Source: a gamma proteobacterium HIMB30 (GTDB lineage: Bacteria > Pseudomonadota > Gammaproteobacteria > Pseudomonadales > Litorivicinaceae). From it: a stretch of DNA of 63,149 nt. The number at the start of each line of letters is the position of its first letter. Positions within the stretch are counted from its first letter, which is position 1. Made by a program: the position numbers and the translations under genes. The notes under the pieces were generated by a model. The model did not search any database. It was not told the DNA's origin and worked only from the letters and a program-made list of their open reading frames with translations. Positions 17,954 through 28,446 of this stretch are shown in pieces. The stretch covers positions 1 to 63,149 of the forward strand of contig AGIG01000035.1 in assembly GCA_000227525.2 (NCBI GenBank), given 5' to 3'.

Positions 17954-20074
17954 TTATTCCTCAATGAATTGAAACGCAGGAAGTTCTTTTAGCAGGCTTT
18001 GGCCCCAACGGGTATTCACCAAACGGCGATCAAGTATCGTCACCTGGCCCGTATCTGTTTCAGAGCGTATCAAACGACCGACCGCTTGCCGCAATCGAAT
18101 CGTTGCAGCCGGCAGCGATAATTCATTAAAGGGGTCACGACCCTGACTTTTGAGGTATTCCGCCAACGTTGCTTCTCGAGGATCATCAGGCGGCTGAAAT
18201 GGCAATCGTGTAATGACTACTTCATTGGCTAAATCACCAGGCAAATCAAGCCCTTCTGCCATACTCTGCAAACCAAATATAATTGACATCTTCCCTTCGT
18301 TGCGCCGCTTTTCATGCGCTTGAAGAAGAAGCGCCAGGGGCTTTTGACCCTGAACCAAGGTGACCTTTCGGACAGCTTCTTCCAATAACTCTTCGACCTG
18401 GAAACACAAACGCCAACTCGTGAATAGCACGAGAATTCCGATATTTTCCTCAATGCGTGTATCCAGATATCGCGCAATGCGTTCCGCATGGGATTGATCT
18501 TCACGAGGGTCACCTGAGAACTTCGAGATCACCAAGCGCCCTTGCGATTGATAATGGAATGCGCCATCCACAATTAACCCAGACTTGATGGGAATACCCA
18601 AGGTACCCGCTGGAATCTCAAATTCGCCGCGATGCGCAAGCGTTGCAGAGGTCAGGACGCATGCCCCGATCTTTCCCCAAAGAGCATCTGCTAACGCATC
18701 AGCAGGCTCCATAGGGCTGACCCAAAACTCAAGATCGGTTGGATCGTCAGGTGTTGCATACCGGACATCCTGACCAACGCGTAACCAGCGCGCATCACCA
18801 CTCTGCGTCGCATCATTGGAAAATGCAGCGATGAGCTCTGGAATTGCCTCGAGACGTCCTAATGCCATTGAAATTTGTTCAGACAATAACTCGGCATCTG
18901 TTTCAGACATCAGGTCTGGGTCACTTTGAGATACGAGTGATTTCAGCCAATCACGCACTTTTTGGATACGTGACAGCGTTGTTGTCACCGATTCAAACCC
19001 ATCGGTCGTCGCTGGGAAGCATTCGGATAATTGCAGCCTGTAGCGGGAACCCCCATTTTGGAACGCGAAAGCGGTATCCGGTAGGTTCTCGAGCTTTTCG
19101 AGACAGCTTTTTCCCCAGTTTGCCAAGATGTGTCCAAACCCCTCGAGCGGCTCTGGCAGACGGCTGAGATCGTTTGCGATTCGATGATCGGCTGGAGGCA
19201 TTCCCTGCAAGGTTGAAATCACACGCTCAATGGTCTTGATTGCACCTAAACTTTGGGCAATTCGACAATGTGCCGTAAATTGATCTGAGGCGACACTGGC
19301 TAACTGATGTGCTTCGTCAACAATCAGTATCAGTCGCTCTAACGGAGGCAAGATCACTCCGCCACCGAGCTTTAAGTCAGACATGAGCAAGTCATGGTTA
19401 ATGACAAGCAAGTCCGCATCCAACCAAGAATCGCGCTCATTGAAATAGGGGCAGACTTTGAAATGTCGGCAACTGCGGCCTTGGCATCGCCGGTGATCGG
19501 TCGTGATTGCAGTCTTCACTGAATCCGAGATCACTTGAGGAATTTGGTCCATATCTCCCACCCATCGACCTTCGGCCCAAGCCTTTGCCAAATCGGAGAC
19601 AACATCTTTGTCATCAGAATCGAGGACCAGTGTCAGTTCATCCGGATAGACGGCCTGACCATCGGTGAGGGTCTCGAGCGCAGCCTCCAGACGAACTGGA
19701 CACAAATAGCGACGACGACCTTTAGCCAGGGCGAAGCTGAACATCAGTCCTGTTGAATCAATCAGCTCAGGAATGTCTTTTTCGATTAATTGCGTCTGAA
19801 GGGAAACCGTCGCTGTTGAAATGACTAGCGGCATTTCGCGCTCCATTGCATCAGGAAGCGCGCCGATCAGATAGGCGAGCGTTTTTCCAGTACCGGTACC
19901 CGCCTCAATAAAGCCAATCGGTGCAGAGTCGCGATCGCCGATTCTTGATAGAATACGTGCCACTTCAGCAATCATCTGTTTTTGACCAAGCCGAGGCTTC
20001 AACTGCTTGGCCTCAAGAAAGTCGCTATACAGTAACTGAATGCTCTGTTTGGTACTCGCTGAAATTGCTGTCAC
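17954..20074 (-). CDS. dinG: ATP-dependent DNA helicase DinG (Fe-S, XPD-like)
   Basis: This 5'-3' helicase unwinds R-loops and damaged forks. It shows Walker A IEAGTGTGKTLAYL, a four-Cys iron-sulfur domain (RYLCPVRLE, then CQGRSCRHFKVCPYF), DEAH box LIVDEAHQLA and the C-terminal GLQSMAEGLDLPGD and RQAVGRLIRSETDTG motifs. The open frame runs to 20173 but would then overlap the divergent suhB-like gene by 55 bases. The in-frame GTG at 20074 lies close to where E. coli DinG begins and gives about 706 residues (E. coli 716); it lacks a clear ribosome binding site, so the exact start is uncertain. Confidence 0.9.
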   Translation of the reverse strand: MTAISASTKQSIQLLYSDFLEAKQLKPRLGQKQMIAEVARILSRIGDRDSAPIGFIEAGTGTGKTLAYLIGALPDAMEREMPLVISTATVSLQTQLIEKDIPELIDSTGLMFSFALAKGRRRYLCPVRLEAALETLTDGQAVYPDELTLVLDSDDKDVVSDLAKAWAEGRWVGDMDQIPQVISDSVKTAITTDHRRCQGRSCRHFKVCPYFNERDSWLDADLLVINHDLLMSDLKLGGGVILPPLERLILIVDEAHQLASVASDQFTAHCRIAQSLGAIKTIERVISTLQGMPPADHRIANDLSRLPEPLEGFGHILANWGKSCLEKLENLPDTAFAFQNGGSRYRLQLSECFPATTDGFESVTTTLSRIQKVRDWLKSLVSQSDPDLMSETDAELLSEQISMALGRLEAIPELIAAFSNDATQSGDARWLRVGQDVRYATPDDPTDLEFWVSPMEPADALADALWGKIGACVLTSATLAHRGEFEIPAGTLGIPIKSGLIVDGAFHYQSQGRLVISKFSGDPREDQSHAERIARYLDTRIEENIGILVLFTSWRLCFQVEELLEEAVRKVTLVQGQKPLALLLQAHEKRRNEGKMSIIFGLQSMAEGLDLPGDLANEVVITRLPFQPPDDPREATLAEYLKSQGRDPFNELSLPAATIRLRQAVGRLIRSETDTGQVTILDRRLVNTRWGQSLLKELPAFQFIEE

Positions 20075-20118
20075 TAAACTATCTTTGTTGTCCGAAAAGC
20101 TGAGTGTAGGGGATTTTA

Positions 20119-20919
20119 ATGAAGACGTCTGATATCGCGAAACAAGCGGTTCGCCTGGGTGGTCAAAAGGCACTCGAATTTTTTACCAATAGGGATCAAC
20201 TCACGATTGATGTCAAAGGACCTCAAGACTACGTCAGCGAGGCAGATCGCACAGTTGAAGCGATCATGATCGATTTTCTACAAAGACACTTTCCAGACGA
20301 TGGATTTCTTGGAGAAGAATCCAGCGAAATCAAACAGACGAAACAGTGGGTCATTGACCCCATCGACGGAACAACGAACTTTATTCGCGGACTCCCCTAT
20401 TTTTGCACCACTTTGGCGCTGGTTGAGAATGAACGAGTCATTGGCGGCTGGATTTTTGATCCCACACGAGATGAGCTTTATGAGGCTCATCTCGGAGACG
20501 GCGCGTACTGTAATGGTCAGCGTCTTCAACCGAATTGGCGACATAGTTTTTCGACTGGGCTGGTGGGTATCTGCCACAGTTCGAGGCTCACAGCTCAGGA
20601 ACTCGCGGGTCGCATTACAGGAGCCCTCGAACGAGGTGCCATCTTGAGACAACCCGGTGCAGCGGCACTGATGCTGTGTGATCTGGCTGCTGGACGACTT
20701 GATGTGTTATTTGACCAGCATCTCAAACCCTGGGACTCAATTGCGGGCTTACTGATTGCTCATGAGGCTGGTGCAATCGTCAGCGACTATCTCGCACACT
20801 CAGACTGGCGAACAAGTCCACAGATCACGTTTGCGTCAGGCCCGGCAATCTATTCTGAAGTACTCGAGCTTTGGCCAGAAGCGACCAACATTCCGCTATT
20901 AGCGCACACCTCGAATTAG
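20119..20919 (+). CDS. Inositol-monophosphatase-family protein (SuhB-like)
   Basis: The 266-residue protein has the metal-binding signatures GEESSE, WVIDPIDGTTNFIRGLP and KPWDSIAGLLIAHEAG, in the order of Mg-dependent inositol monophosphatases. E. coli SuhB, also an rRNA antitermination factor, is similar in outline but diverges in the middle, so I leave the symbol blank. Substrates could be inositol phosphate, 3'-phosphoadenosine phosphate or histidinol phosphate. AGGGG lies before the ATG. It is divergent from dinG and its stop overlaps the stop of the convergent lipoprotein gene (TTAG). Confidence 0.83.
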   Translation: MKTSDIAKQAVRLGGQKALEFFTNRDQLTIDVKGPQDYVSEADRTVEAIMIDFLQRHFPDDGFLGEESSEIKQTKQWVIDPIDGTTNFIRGLPYFCTTLALVENERVIGGWIFDPTRDELYEAHLGDGAYCNGQRLQPNWRHSFSTGLVGICHSSRLTAQELAGRITGALERGAILRQPGAAALMLCDLAAGRLDVLFDQHLKPWDSIAGLLIAHEAGAIVSDYLAHSDWRTSPQITFASGPAIYSEVLELWPEATNIPLLAHTSN

Positions 20920-21572
20920 AAACCGACTGGCAGGAAGACAATCGAGGCAGCTCCACGGGCAACAGCGTTTAACGTTCGCTGATCTTTGTTCGCAAGCGCT
21001 GTCGATAATGCGTCCTGTAAGCCGATCATTTCCCCCATCAATTGAGAGTAGGATGCATTTAATATCTGATCTTGGATTCCGTCAGCATAAAGATAGGGCT
21101 TCCCATCCCTGTTTCGCTTTGTTCGGAGCAAATAGGCTGCAGTTTCTATGTTGCGGGCAGAGTTATAAATAAACTGCGCGGTCGGCAGATCATCCAGCAA
21201 GAGAAATTCGCGGCGATGATCAAAAGCGTGATTCACCATCGATTGCAGACCGGCAACAAACGCGTAAACCCTGTCACCTGTAAAATCAGGATGAAACGCC
21301 ATACGCACCAGTTGATCAGGCTTCTGACGATCAAACTCTTGTAAATTGAGGCGTGCTGCTTTGAGCTGTTCGACCCGAACTTCGATTGTTGTATTCGTGG
21401 GTAACTGAACGGGATTCCGGCGGTAGAGCTTCACCAACAAAAGACCCAAGCTTTGATCAAGCTCGGATCTGACAGCTTCGACAAAAAAAGCAGTGTCACT
21501 TTTGGCGAGATTTTTTACCTCCGGCGGTGCCTTAATCGGCACCGCACATGCAGTCAGCACCAGGCTGATCAA
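20916..21572 (-). CDS. Predicted outer-membrane or periplasmic lipoprotein, unknown function
   Basis: The N-terminus contains the lipobox LTAC after a hydrophobic stretch, so the mature protein should be lipid-modified at that Cys. The rest (about 205 residues) is mostly helical and soluble, with no motif I recognise. The longest frame begins at TTG and leaves only eight residues before the Cys, without a positive charge. The frame stays open upstream (K-V-S-I-G-L-L), so the real start may be a non-standard codon near 21585-21590, next to GAAGG and close to the htpG stop. It follows htpG and converges on the phosphatase gene with a 4-base overlap. Confidence 0.6.
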   Translation of the reverse strand: MISLVLTACAVPIKAPPEVKNLAKSDTAFFVEAVRSELDQSLGLLLVKLYRRNPVQLPTNTTIEVRVEQLKAARLNLQEFDRQKPDQLVRMAFHPDFTGDRVYAFVAGLQSMVNHAFDHRREFLLLDDLPTAQFIYNSARNIETAAYLLRTKRNRDGKPYLYADGIQDQILNASYSQLMGEMIGLQDALSTALANKDQRTLNAVARGAASIVFLPVGF

Positions 21573-21592
21573 CAGCCCAATCGATACCTTCG

Positions 21593-23485
21593 TTAGACAG
21601 AGAGCTCTGTTAATAATGCGTTCACCCGTTTGAGGTAACCAGGCGCATCATCCAGCTTGCCTTCGGCTCCGAGTTGCGCGTGGTCAAAGACCAACCGAGC
21701 CAGCTCGTTAAAGCGGCCCGCATCCGTCTCAGATTCTAACCGCATTAGAAGCCCATGGTCAGTGTTGATCTCAAGAATCGGCTTAGAAACGGGCATTGCC
21801 TGTCCAGCAGCCTCCATGATTTGACGCATTTGTGGCCCCATATCGTGCTCAGTCAACACCAAAACAGCCGCAGAGTCTGTCAAACGCACCGATGGCTTCA
21901 CATCTTCCACTTCATTGGAGAGCGCTTCTTTCATGCGCTTGAGCAGTTCCTTATGCGCTTTGGACTCCTTTTTCTGCTCTTTTTTCTCGTCCTTGCCCTC
22001 ACCCGGAAGCTCCAAGCCATCACGTGTCACGTCGACAAACTTGTGCTCCTGATATTCCTGGAGATGACCCATCAGCCACTCATCGATACGATCAGACAGC
22101 AAGAGCACTTCAATGCCCCGCTTCTTAAAAGCTTCAAGATAAGGCGATCCAAGCGCGTTGGTGTGCGACTCGGACACCAGATAGTAAATCTCCTTCTGCC
22201 CCTCAACCATGCGGCTGATATAGTCCTCTACCCCAACTTCCTGCTTTTCGGTATTGGTCTGAGTTGACGCAAATCGCAACAGTTTTGTGATGCGCTCTTT
22301 GTTTTGATGATCTTCGGCAGGCCCCTCTTTTAAACACTCACCGAAGGTTTCCCAGAAATTCTGATACTTCTCGGTATCATCTTTCGCCAATTTCGCGAGC
22401 ATATCCAATGCTCGACGCGTCACTGCAGACTTCATGGCTTCGACACGTGCGTCTTTTTGTAAGATTTCTCGGGAGACGTTGAGACTCAAATCGGATGAGT
22501 CAACCACACCACGGATAAATCGCAAATACAGCGGCAAGAACTCTTCAGCGCGATCCATGATAAATACACGCTGTACGTACAGCTTCAAACCACGTGGGCT
22601 TTCACGATTCCAAAGATCAAAAGGCGCTCGTGCAGGCACGTATAGAAGCCCTGTGTATTCGCTTTTACCCTCAACTTTGTGGTGACTCCAAGTCATTGGG
22701 TCCTCAAAGTCGTGCGCGACGTGCTTGTAGAATTCGTTGTATTCCTCGTCAGTTATTTCAGTACGAGGACGTGTCCACAGCGCGGTCGCCTGATTAACCT
22801 GATCCCATTCAGATTTCGCTTCTGAATCATCGTCTTTTTCAACTTCATTCTTCAGATAGACAGGAATCGAGACGTGGTCTGAATACTTAGTGACCAAATG
22901 CCGAATTCGATACGCTTCACCAAATTCACCCGCATCCTCTTTGAGCGTTAAACGAATTTCAGTACCGCGATCGGCTTTATCGATCCCCTTAATCGTGTAC
23001 TGACCGTCACCATCTGACGACCATTCAATCGCGTCACTCGATTCATTACCCGCGCGTCGAGTTCTAACAACAACCCGGTCGGCAACGATAAACGCCGAAT
23101 AAAAGCCAACGCCGAATTGGCCAATAAGATTCGCATCTTGTTTTGAGTCGCCAGATAAATTCTTGATGAATTCAGCAGTCCCTGACTTCGCAATGGTCCC
23201 GAGATTCTGAATCACGTCCTCGCGAGTCATACCGATACCGTTATCAGCGATCACGAGCTCTTTTGTTTCCGGATCAATTGAAATACGGACGGCCATTTCC
23301 GAATCCGACTCCATCAGATCCGGCGCATCAAGCGCTAAGAACCGAAGCTTGTCGCAGGCATCGTTCGCATTTGAAATCAGTTCTCGAAGAAAGATTTCGC
23401 GATTTGAATACAGAGAATGCACCATCAGGTGCAGTAGTTGTTTGACTTCCGTCTGGAATCCTAAGGTTTCTTCGTTTGCAGTCAT
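21593..23485 (-). CDS. htpG: Chaperone HtpG (Hsp90)
   Basis: The protein of about 630 residues has the GHKL ATP site: ELISNANDACDKLR, ELVIADNGIGMT, GTIAKSGTAEF and IGQFGVGFYSAF. The middle domain has DSSDLSLNVSREILQ. Hsp90 assists late folding of client proteins in the cytosol. The longest frame begins at a GTG four codons earlier; the ATG at 23485 gives MTANEETLGFQTEVKQ, the usual family N-terminus. A short poly-Lys/Glu linker (GKDEKKEQKKESK) sits near residue 500. It lies downstream of sucD, separated by a terminator. Confidence 0.95.
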   Translation of the reverse strand: MTANEETLGFQTEVKQLLHLMVHSLYSNREIFLRELISNANDACDKLRFLALDAPDLMESDSEMAVRISIDPETKELVIADNGIGMTREDVIQNLGTIAKSGTAEFIKNLSGDSKQDANLIGQFGVGFYSAFIVADRVVVRTRRAGNESSDAIEWSSDGDGQYTIKGIDKADRGTEIRLTLKEDAGEFGEAYRIRHLVTKYSDHVSIPVYLKNEVEKDDDSEAKSEWDQVNQATALWTRPRTEITDEEYNEFYKHVAHDFEDPMTWSHHKVEGKSEYTGLLYVPARAPFDLWNRESPRGLKLYVQRVFIMDRAEEFLPLYLRFIRGVVDSSDLSLNVSREILQKDARVEAMKSAVTRRALDMLAKLAKDDTEKYQNFWETFGECLKEGPAEDHQNKERITKLLRFASTQTNTEKQEVGVEDYISRMVEGQKEIYYLVSESHTNALGSPYLEAFKKRGIEVLLLSDRIDEWLMGHLQEYQEHKFVDVTRDGLELPGEGKDEKKEQKKESKAHKELLKRMKEALSNEVEDVKPSVRLTDSAAVLVLTEHDMGPQMRQIMEAAGQAMPVSKPILEINTDHGLLMRLESETDAGRFNELARLVFDHAQLGAEGKLDDAPGYLKRVNALLTELSV

Positions 23486-23554
23486 CGTCCTAATCACTGT
23501 TTCGTTGATGAATGAATGGGTGGTTAGATTGGGATCTTTTTTTAAATTCCAAGC

Positions 23555-23588
23555 ACAAAAAAGCCCCGCAAAATGCTCTGCGAGGCTT
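23555..23588 (-). terminator. Rho-independent terminator after sucD
   Basis: On the minus strand AAGCCTCGCA and TGCGGGGCTT pair with one G-T wobble around an 8-base loop and are followed by a run of T. It ends the sdh-suc transcription unit ahead of htpG. Confidence 0.85.
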
Positions 23589-23623
23589 CCTTTTGAATCA
23601 CTATGAATTCAGCAGATTCGATC

Positions 23624-24496
23624 TCACCAACCGGTCGCTTGCTTAAGCGTTGATCCGATTTCGGCAAGATTTCGAGTCACTGTCACACCTGCAGCCTCGA
23701 GTGCGGCAAATTTTTCAGCAGCGGTCCCTTTGCCACCTGAAATGATCGCACCGGCATGTCCCATTCGCTTACCCGCAGGAGCGGTCACGCCCGCGATATA
23801 GCTAACGACAGGTTTTGTTACATGATTCTTGATGAATTCGGCAGCTTCTTCTTCCGCGGTTCCACCAATTTCACCGATCATGACGATCGCCTCGGTCTCA
23901 GGATCTTCCTGGAATCGCGCTAAAACATCAATGAAGTTTGTTCCCGGAATTGGGTCACCACCAATACCCACACAAGTCGATTGACCGAAGCCCATGTCCG
24001 TCGTTTGCTTCACAGCCTCATAGGTCAGCGTTCCAGAGCGTGACACAATACCGACCCGCCCTTTTTTATGGATATGGCCCGGCATAATTCCGATTTTGCA
24101 CTCATCTGGCGTAATAATACCCGGACAGTTAGGACCGATCAGAACGACTCCCGCGCTGTCACAAGCGACTTTACACTTCAGCATGTCAAGGGTTGGGACC
24201 CCTTCCGTAATGCAGACAATGATTTGGATGCCCGCACCAATGGCTTCCATAATGGAATCCATCACAAATGGCGCTGGAACATAGATCACCGATGCATCAG
24301 CACCGGTCGCCTCAACAGCATCAGCAACTGTATTGAACACAGGAAGTCCAAGATGCTCAGTTCCTCCCTTACCTGGAGTCACCCCTCCAACCATTTGAGT
24401 CCCATACGCAATCGCTTGCTCCGAGTGAAATGTCCCGTTTTTTCCGGTGAACCCCTGACAAATCACTTTGGTGTCTTGGTTGATCAGAATGCTCAT
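23624..24496 (-). CDS. sucD: Succinyl-CoA synthetase, alpha subunit
   Basis: The 290-residue subunit carries the CoA-binding Rossmann fold ([17 protein letters not shown]), the [10 protein letters not shown] segment and the phosphorylated His in [15 protein letters not shown]. With SucC it makes succinate and ATP from succinyl-CoA in the TCA cycle. Its ATG overlaps the sucC stop by 4 bases (ATGA), so the subunits are translationally coupled. It is the last gene of the sdh-suc block. Confidence 0.97.
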   Translation of the reverse strand: MSILINQDTKVICQGFTGKNGTFHSEQAIAYGTQMVGGVTPGKGGTEHLGLPVFNTVADAVEATGADASVIYVPAPFVMDSIMEAIGAGIQIIVCITEGVPTLDMLKCKVACDSAGVVLIGPNCPGIITPDECKIGIMPGHIHKKGRVGIVSRSGTLTYEAVKQTTDMGFGQSTCVGIGGDPIPGTNFIDVLARFQEDPETEAIVMIGEIGGTAEEEAAEFIKNHVTKPVVSYIAGVTAPAGKRMGHAGAIISGGKGTAAEKFAALEAAGVTVTRNLAEIGSTLKQATGW

Positions 24497-25662
24497 GCTG
24501 CACCTCCTGCTGCGGCGACCACTTTTTGGGCAGCATTGGTCAGACTTTCACCGGCGATGATATTCAGTTGAGACTGACTCAGGATTTCAGCACCTTTATC
24601 AGCGTTATTTCCTTCAAGACGCACAACCACAGGAACTTCAACACCCACTTCTTCAACAGCGCCAATAATTCCTTCAGCGATCATGTCGCAGCGAACGATT
24701 CCTCCGAAAATATTGACGAATACCGCTTTCACATTTGAATCTGACAAGATGATCTTGAACGCTTCTCCAACCCGCTCTTTTGTCGCGCCACCACCGACAT
24801 CAAGAAAATTCGCTGGGTCGCCACCATGAAGTTTGACTGTGTCCATGGTCCCCATCGCGAGACCGGCTCCGTTCACCATGCAACCGATGTTTCCATCCAG
24901 AGCGACATAGTTCAGTTCCCACTTCGCCGCCTGTGCTTCGCGCTCATCTTCCTGCGACGGATCGTGCATCGCGTCGAGTTCAGGGTGTCGATACATGGCA
25001 TTCGAATCAACAACCACTTTCGCGTCCAGGCAATGTAAGTTGCCCTCTTCGGTGATGACTAATGGGTTCACTTCAATCAACGCAACGTCTTTTTCCTCAA
25101 AAAGGTTTGCTAAGCCCATGAAAATTTTTGTGAATTGCTTCATTTGCGTTGGATTCAACCCAAGCTTGAAGCCGATTTGTCGCGCTTGATTTGGCTGTGG
25201 CCCTACCAGCGGATCAATCGCTGCTTTCAAGATTTTCTCTGGAGTTTCTTCTGCAACCTTTTCGATCTCAACGCCACCTTCAGTCGATGCCATAAACACG
25301 ATGCGACGGGTTGAACGATCAACAACGGCCCCGAGGTACAGTTCGTTTGCGATATCGGTACAGGATTCGATCAAAATCTTAGAAACGGGTTGTCCGCTCG
25401 CGTCTGTTTGGTAGGTGACAAGACGACTACCAATGTGGCGCTCACAGAATTCACGTATTTCCGCTTCTGTTTTGACGAGCTTCACTCCACCCGCTTTCCC
25501 GCGGCCACCTGCGTGAACTTGGGCTTTAACCACCCACATGTCACCACCAATTTGTTTTGCTGCGGCAAGAACTTCTTCCGTGGTATCGCACGCTACGCCA
25601 TCAGATACTGGCAAACCGTACTCGCGGAACAAAGCTTTACCCTGATATTCGTGAAGATTCAT
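24493..25662 (-). CDS. sucC: Succinyl-CoA synthetase, beta subunit
   Basis: The 389-residue subunit has an N-terminal ATP-grasp domain ([36 protein letters not shown]) and a C-terminal domain with [17 protein letters not shown] and the LEGNNAD motif. Length equals the E. coli protein (388). It starts 99 bases after lpd and overlaps sucD. Confidence 0.97.
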   Translation of the reverse strand: MNLHEYQGKALFREYGLPVSDGVACDTTEEVLAAAKQIGGDMWVVKAQVHAGGRGKAGGVKLVKTEAEIREFCERHIGSRLVTYQTDASGQPVSKILIESCTDIANELYLGAVVDRSTRRIVFMASTEGGVEIEKVAEETPEKILKAAIDPLVGPQPNQARQIGFKLGLNPTQMKQFTKIFMGLANLFEEKDVALIEVNPLVITEEGNLHCLDAKVVVDSNAMYRHPELDAMHDPSQEDEREAQAAKWELNYVALDGNIGCMVNGAGLAMGTMDTVKLHGGDPANFLDVGGGATKERVGEAFKIILSDSNVKAVFVNIFGGIVRCDMIAEGIIGAVEEVGVEVPVVVRLEGNNADKGAEILSQSQLNIIAGESLTNAAQKVVAAAGGAA

Positions 25663-25761
25663 ATCCTTAAAGTCACTTATTTCTCAGGTCAATAGAAAAC
25701 CGACTCGTGATCGGTCACATAGCAAAATAGGACATCAGGCGTACCGATACCCTATTCACGA

Positions 25762-27213
<1,452 letters not shown>

Positions 27214-28413
27214 TTACACGTCTAGCAACATACGCGCTGGATCTTCCAGCATGTCTTTAATTGCGACTAAAAATTGAACAGCGTCTTTTCCATCGATCAT
27301 TCGATGATCGTATGAGAGCGCAAGGTACATCATTGGTTGGATCACGACTTGGCCATTGACAGCCATCGGACGCTCTTGAATTTTATGCATGCCGAGAATT
27401 GCTGTTTGTGGTGGATTCAAAATTGGTGTCGACAACAATGAGCCAAACACACCACCATTGGTAATTGTGAAAGTTCCACCAGTCATATCTTCGATCGCAA
27501 GCTTGCCATCTTTCGCAGCAACTGCGTAATTTTTAATGCCGCCCTCAACTTCAGCGATCGACATTTTGTCGCAATCACGAAGTACGGGAACAACCAGACC
27601 CCGCTCAGTCGACACCGCGACACCAACATCGTAATACCCGTGATAAACGATATCGTTGCCATCAATTGACGCATTCACCGCTGGGAAACGTTTCAACGCT
27701 TCAGCAGCCGCCTTCACGAAGAACCCCATGAAGCCAAGCCGCGTGCCATTGTGTGTCTTTTCAAATAAATCTTTGTATTGCTTCCGCAGATCCATTAATG
27801 GACCCATGTTGACTTCGTTGAAGGTGGTCAGCATTGCAGCGTTGTGTTGCGCATCCAGCAAACGCTTGGCAATCGTTGCACGTAGACGTGTCATTGGAAC
27901 ACGCTTCTCAACCCGCTCACCTGTCAACGCTGGAACAGCTGGTTTCTGCGGAGCCGGCTTGGTTGGGGCTGTCGCCTTTGGCGCAGTGATCGCGTTTTGA
28001 ACATCTTCCTTTAAGATGCGACCGTCCTTGCCTGTCCCTGTCACAGAAGCCAAATCAATATGATTTTCCTCCGCGAGTTTTTTCGCTGCAGGATTTGCTG
28101 CTAAAGCTGCTTGTGTTTGTTCGTCGGCAGATGCCGATGGCGCCTTTGCGTCCCTGTCCGAGGGGCTCGCTACCGCACCGGCTTCAATTTTTCCGATCAA
28201 CTCCTGTGACAACACAATATCGCCTTCTTGTTTTGTCACTTCAGTCAGGACACCATCTTCTGCAGCGACGACTTCCAATACGGTCTTATCAGTTTCAATA
28301 TCAACGATCAGTTCATCACGGCTTACCGCCTCACCAACCTGCTTGTGCCAGGTTGCGATAGAGCCTTCCTCAACTGATTCTGGGAATTGTGGAGCTTTAA
28401 TTTCGATTGCCAT
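27214..28413 (-). CDS. sucB: Dihydrolipoyllysine succinyltransferase (E2 of 2-oxoglutarate dehydrogenase)
   Basis: The 399-residue protein has an N-terminal lipoyl domain with the lipoylated Lys in [12 protein letters not shown], an Ala/Pro-rich linker, a peripheral-subunit-binding domain ([25 protein letters not shown]) and a C-terminal acyltransferase domain with catalytic [12 protein letters not shown]. The longest frame begins one codon earlier; the second ATG is better spaced from AAGGA and matches the family start MAIEIKAP. It lies 30 bases after sucA and 12 before lpd. Confidence 0.96.
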   Translation of the reverse strand: MAIEIKAPQFPESVEEGSIATWHKQVGEAVSRDELIVDIETDKTVLEVVAAEDGVLTEVTKQEGDIVLSQELIGKIEAGAVASPSDRDAKAPSASADEQTQAALAANPAAKKLAEENHIDLASVTGTGKDGRILKEDVQNAITAPKATAPTKPAPQKPAVPALTGERVEKRVPMTRLRATIAKRLLDAQHNAAMLTTFNEVNMGPLMDLRKQYKDLFEKTHNGTRLGFMGFFVKAAAEALKRFPAVNASIDGNDIVYHGYYDVGVAVSTERGLVVPVLRDCDKMSIAEVEGGIKNYAVAAKDGKLAIEDMTGGTFTITNGGVFGSLLSTPILNPPQTAILGMHKIQERPMAVNGQVVIQPMMYLALSYDHRMIDGKDAVQFLVAIKDMLEDPARMLLDV

Positions 28414-28446
28414 CATATTTCCTTAACGAGTCACTTTCGGTGACGA

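Noticed and set aside
20075-20173. Extended dinG N-terminus
   Set aside because: It would overlap the 5' end of the divergent phosphatase gene and adds residues not found in DinG proteins.
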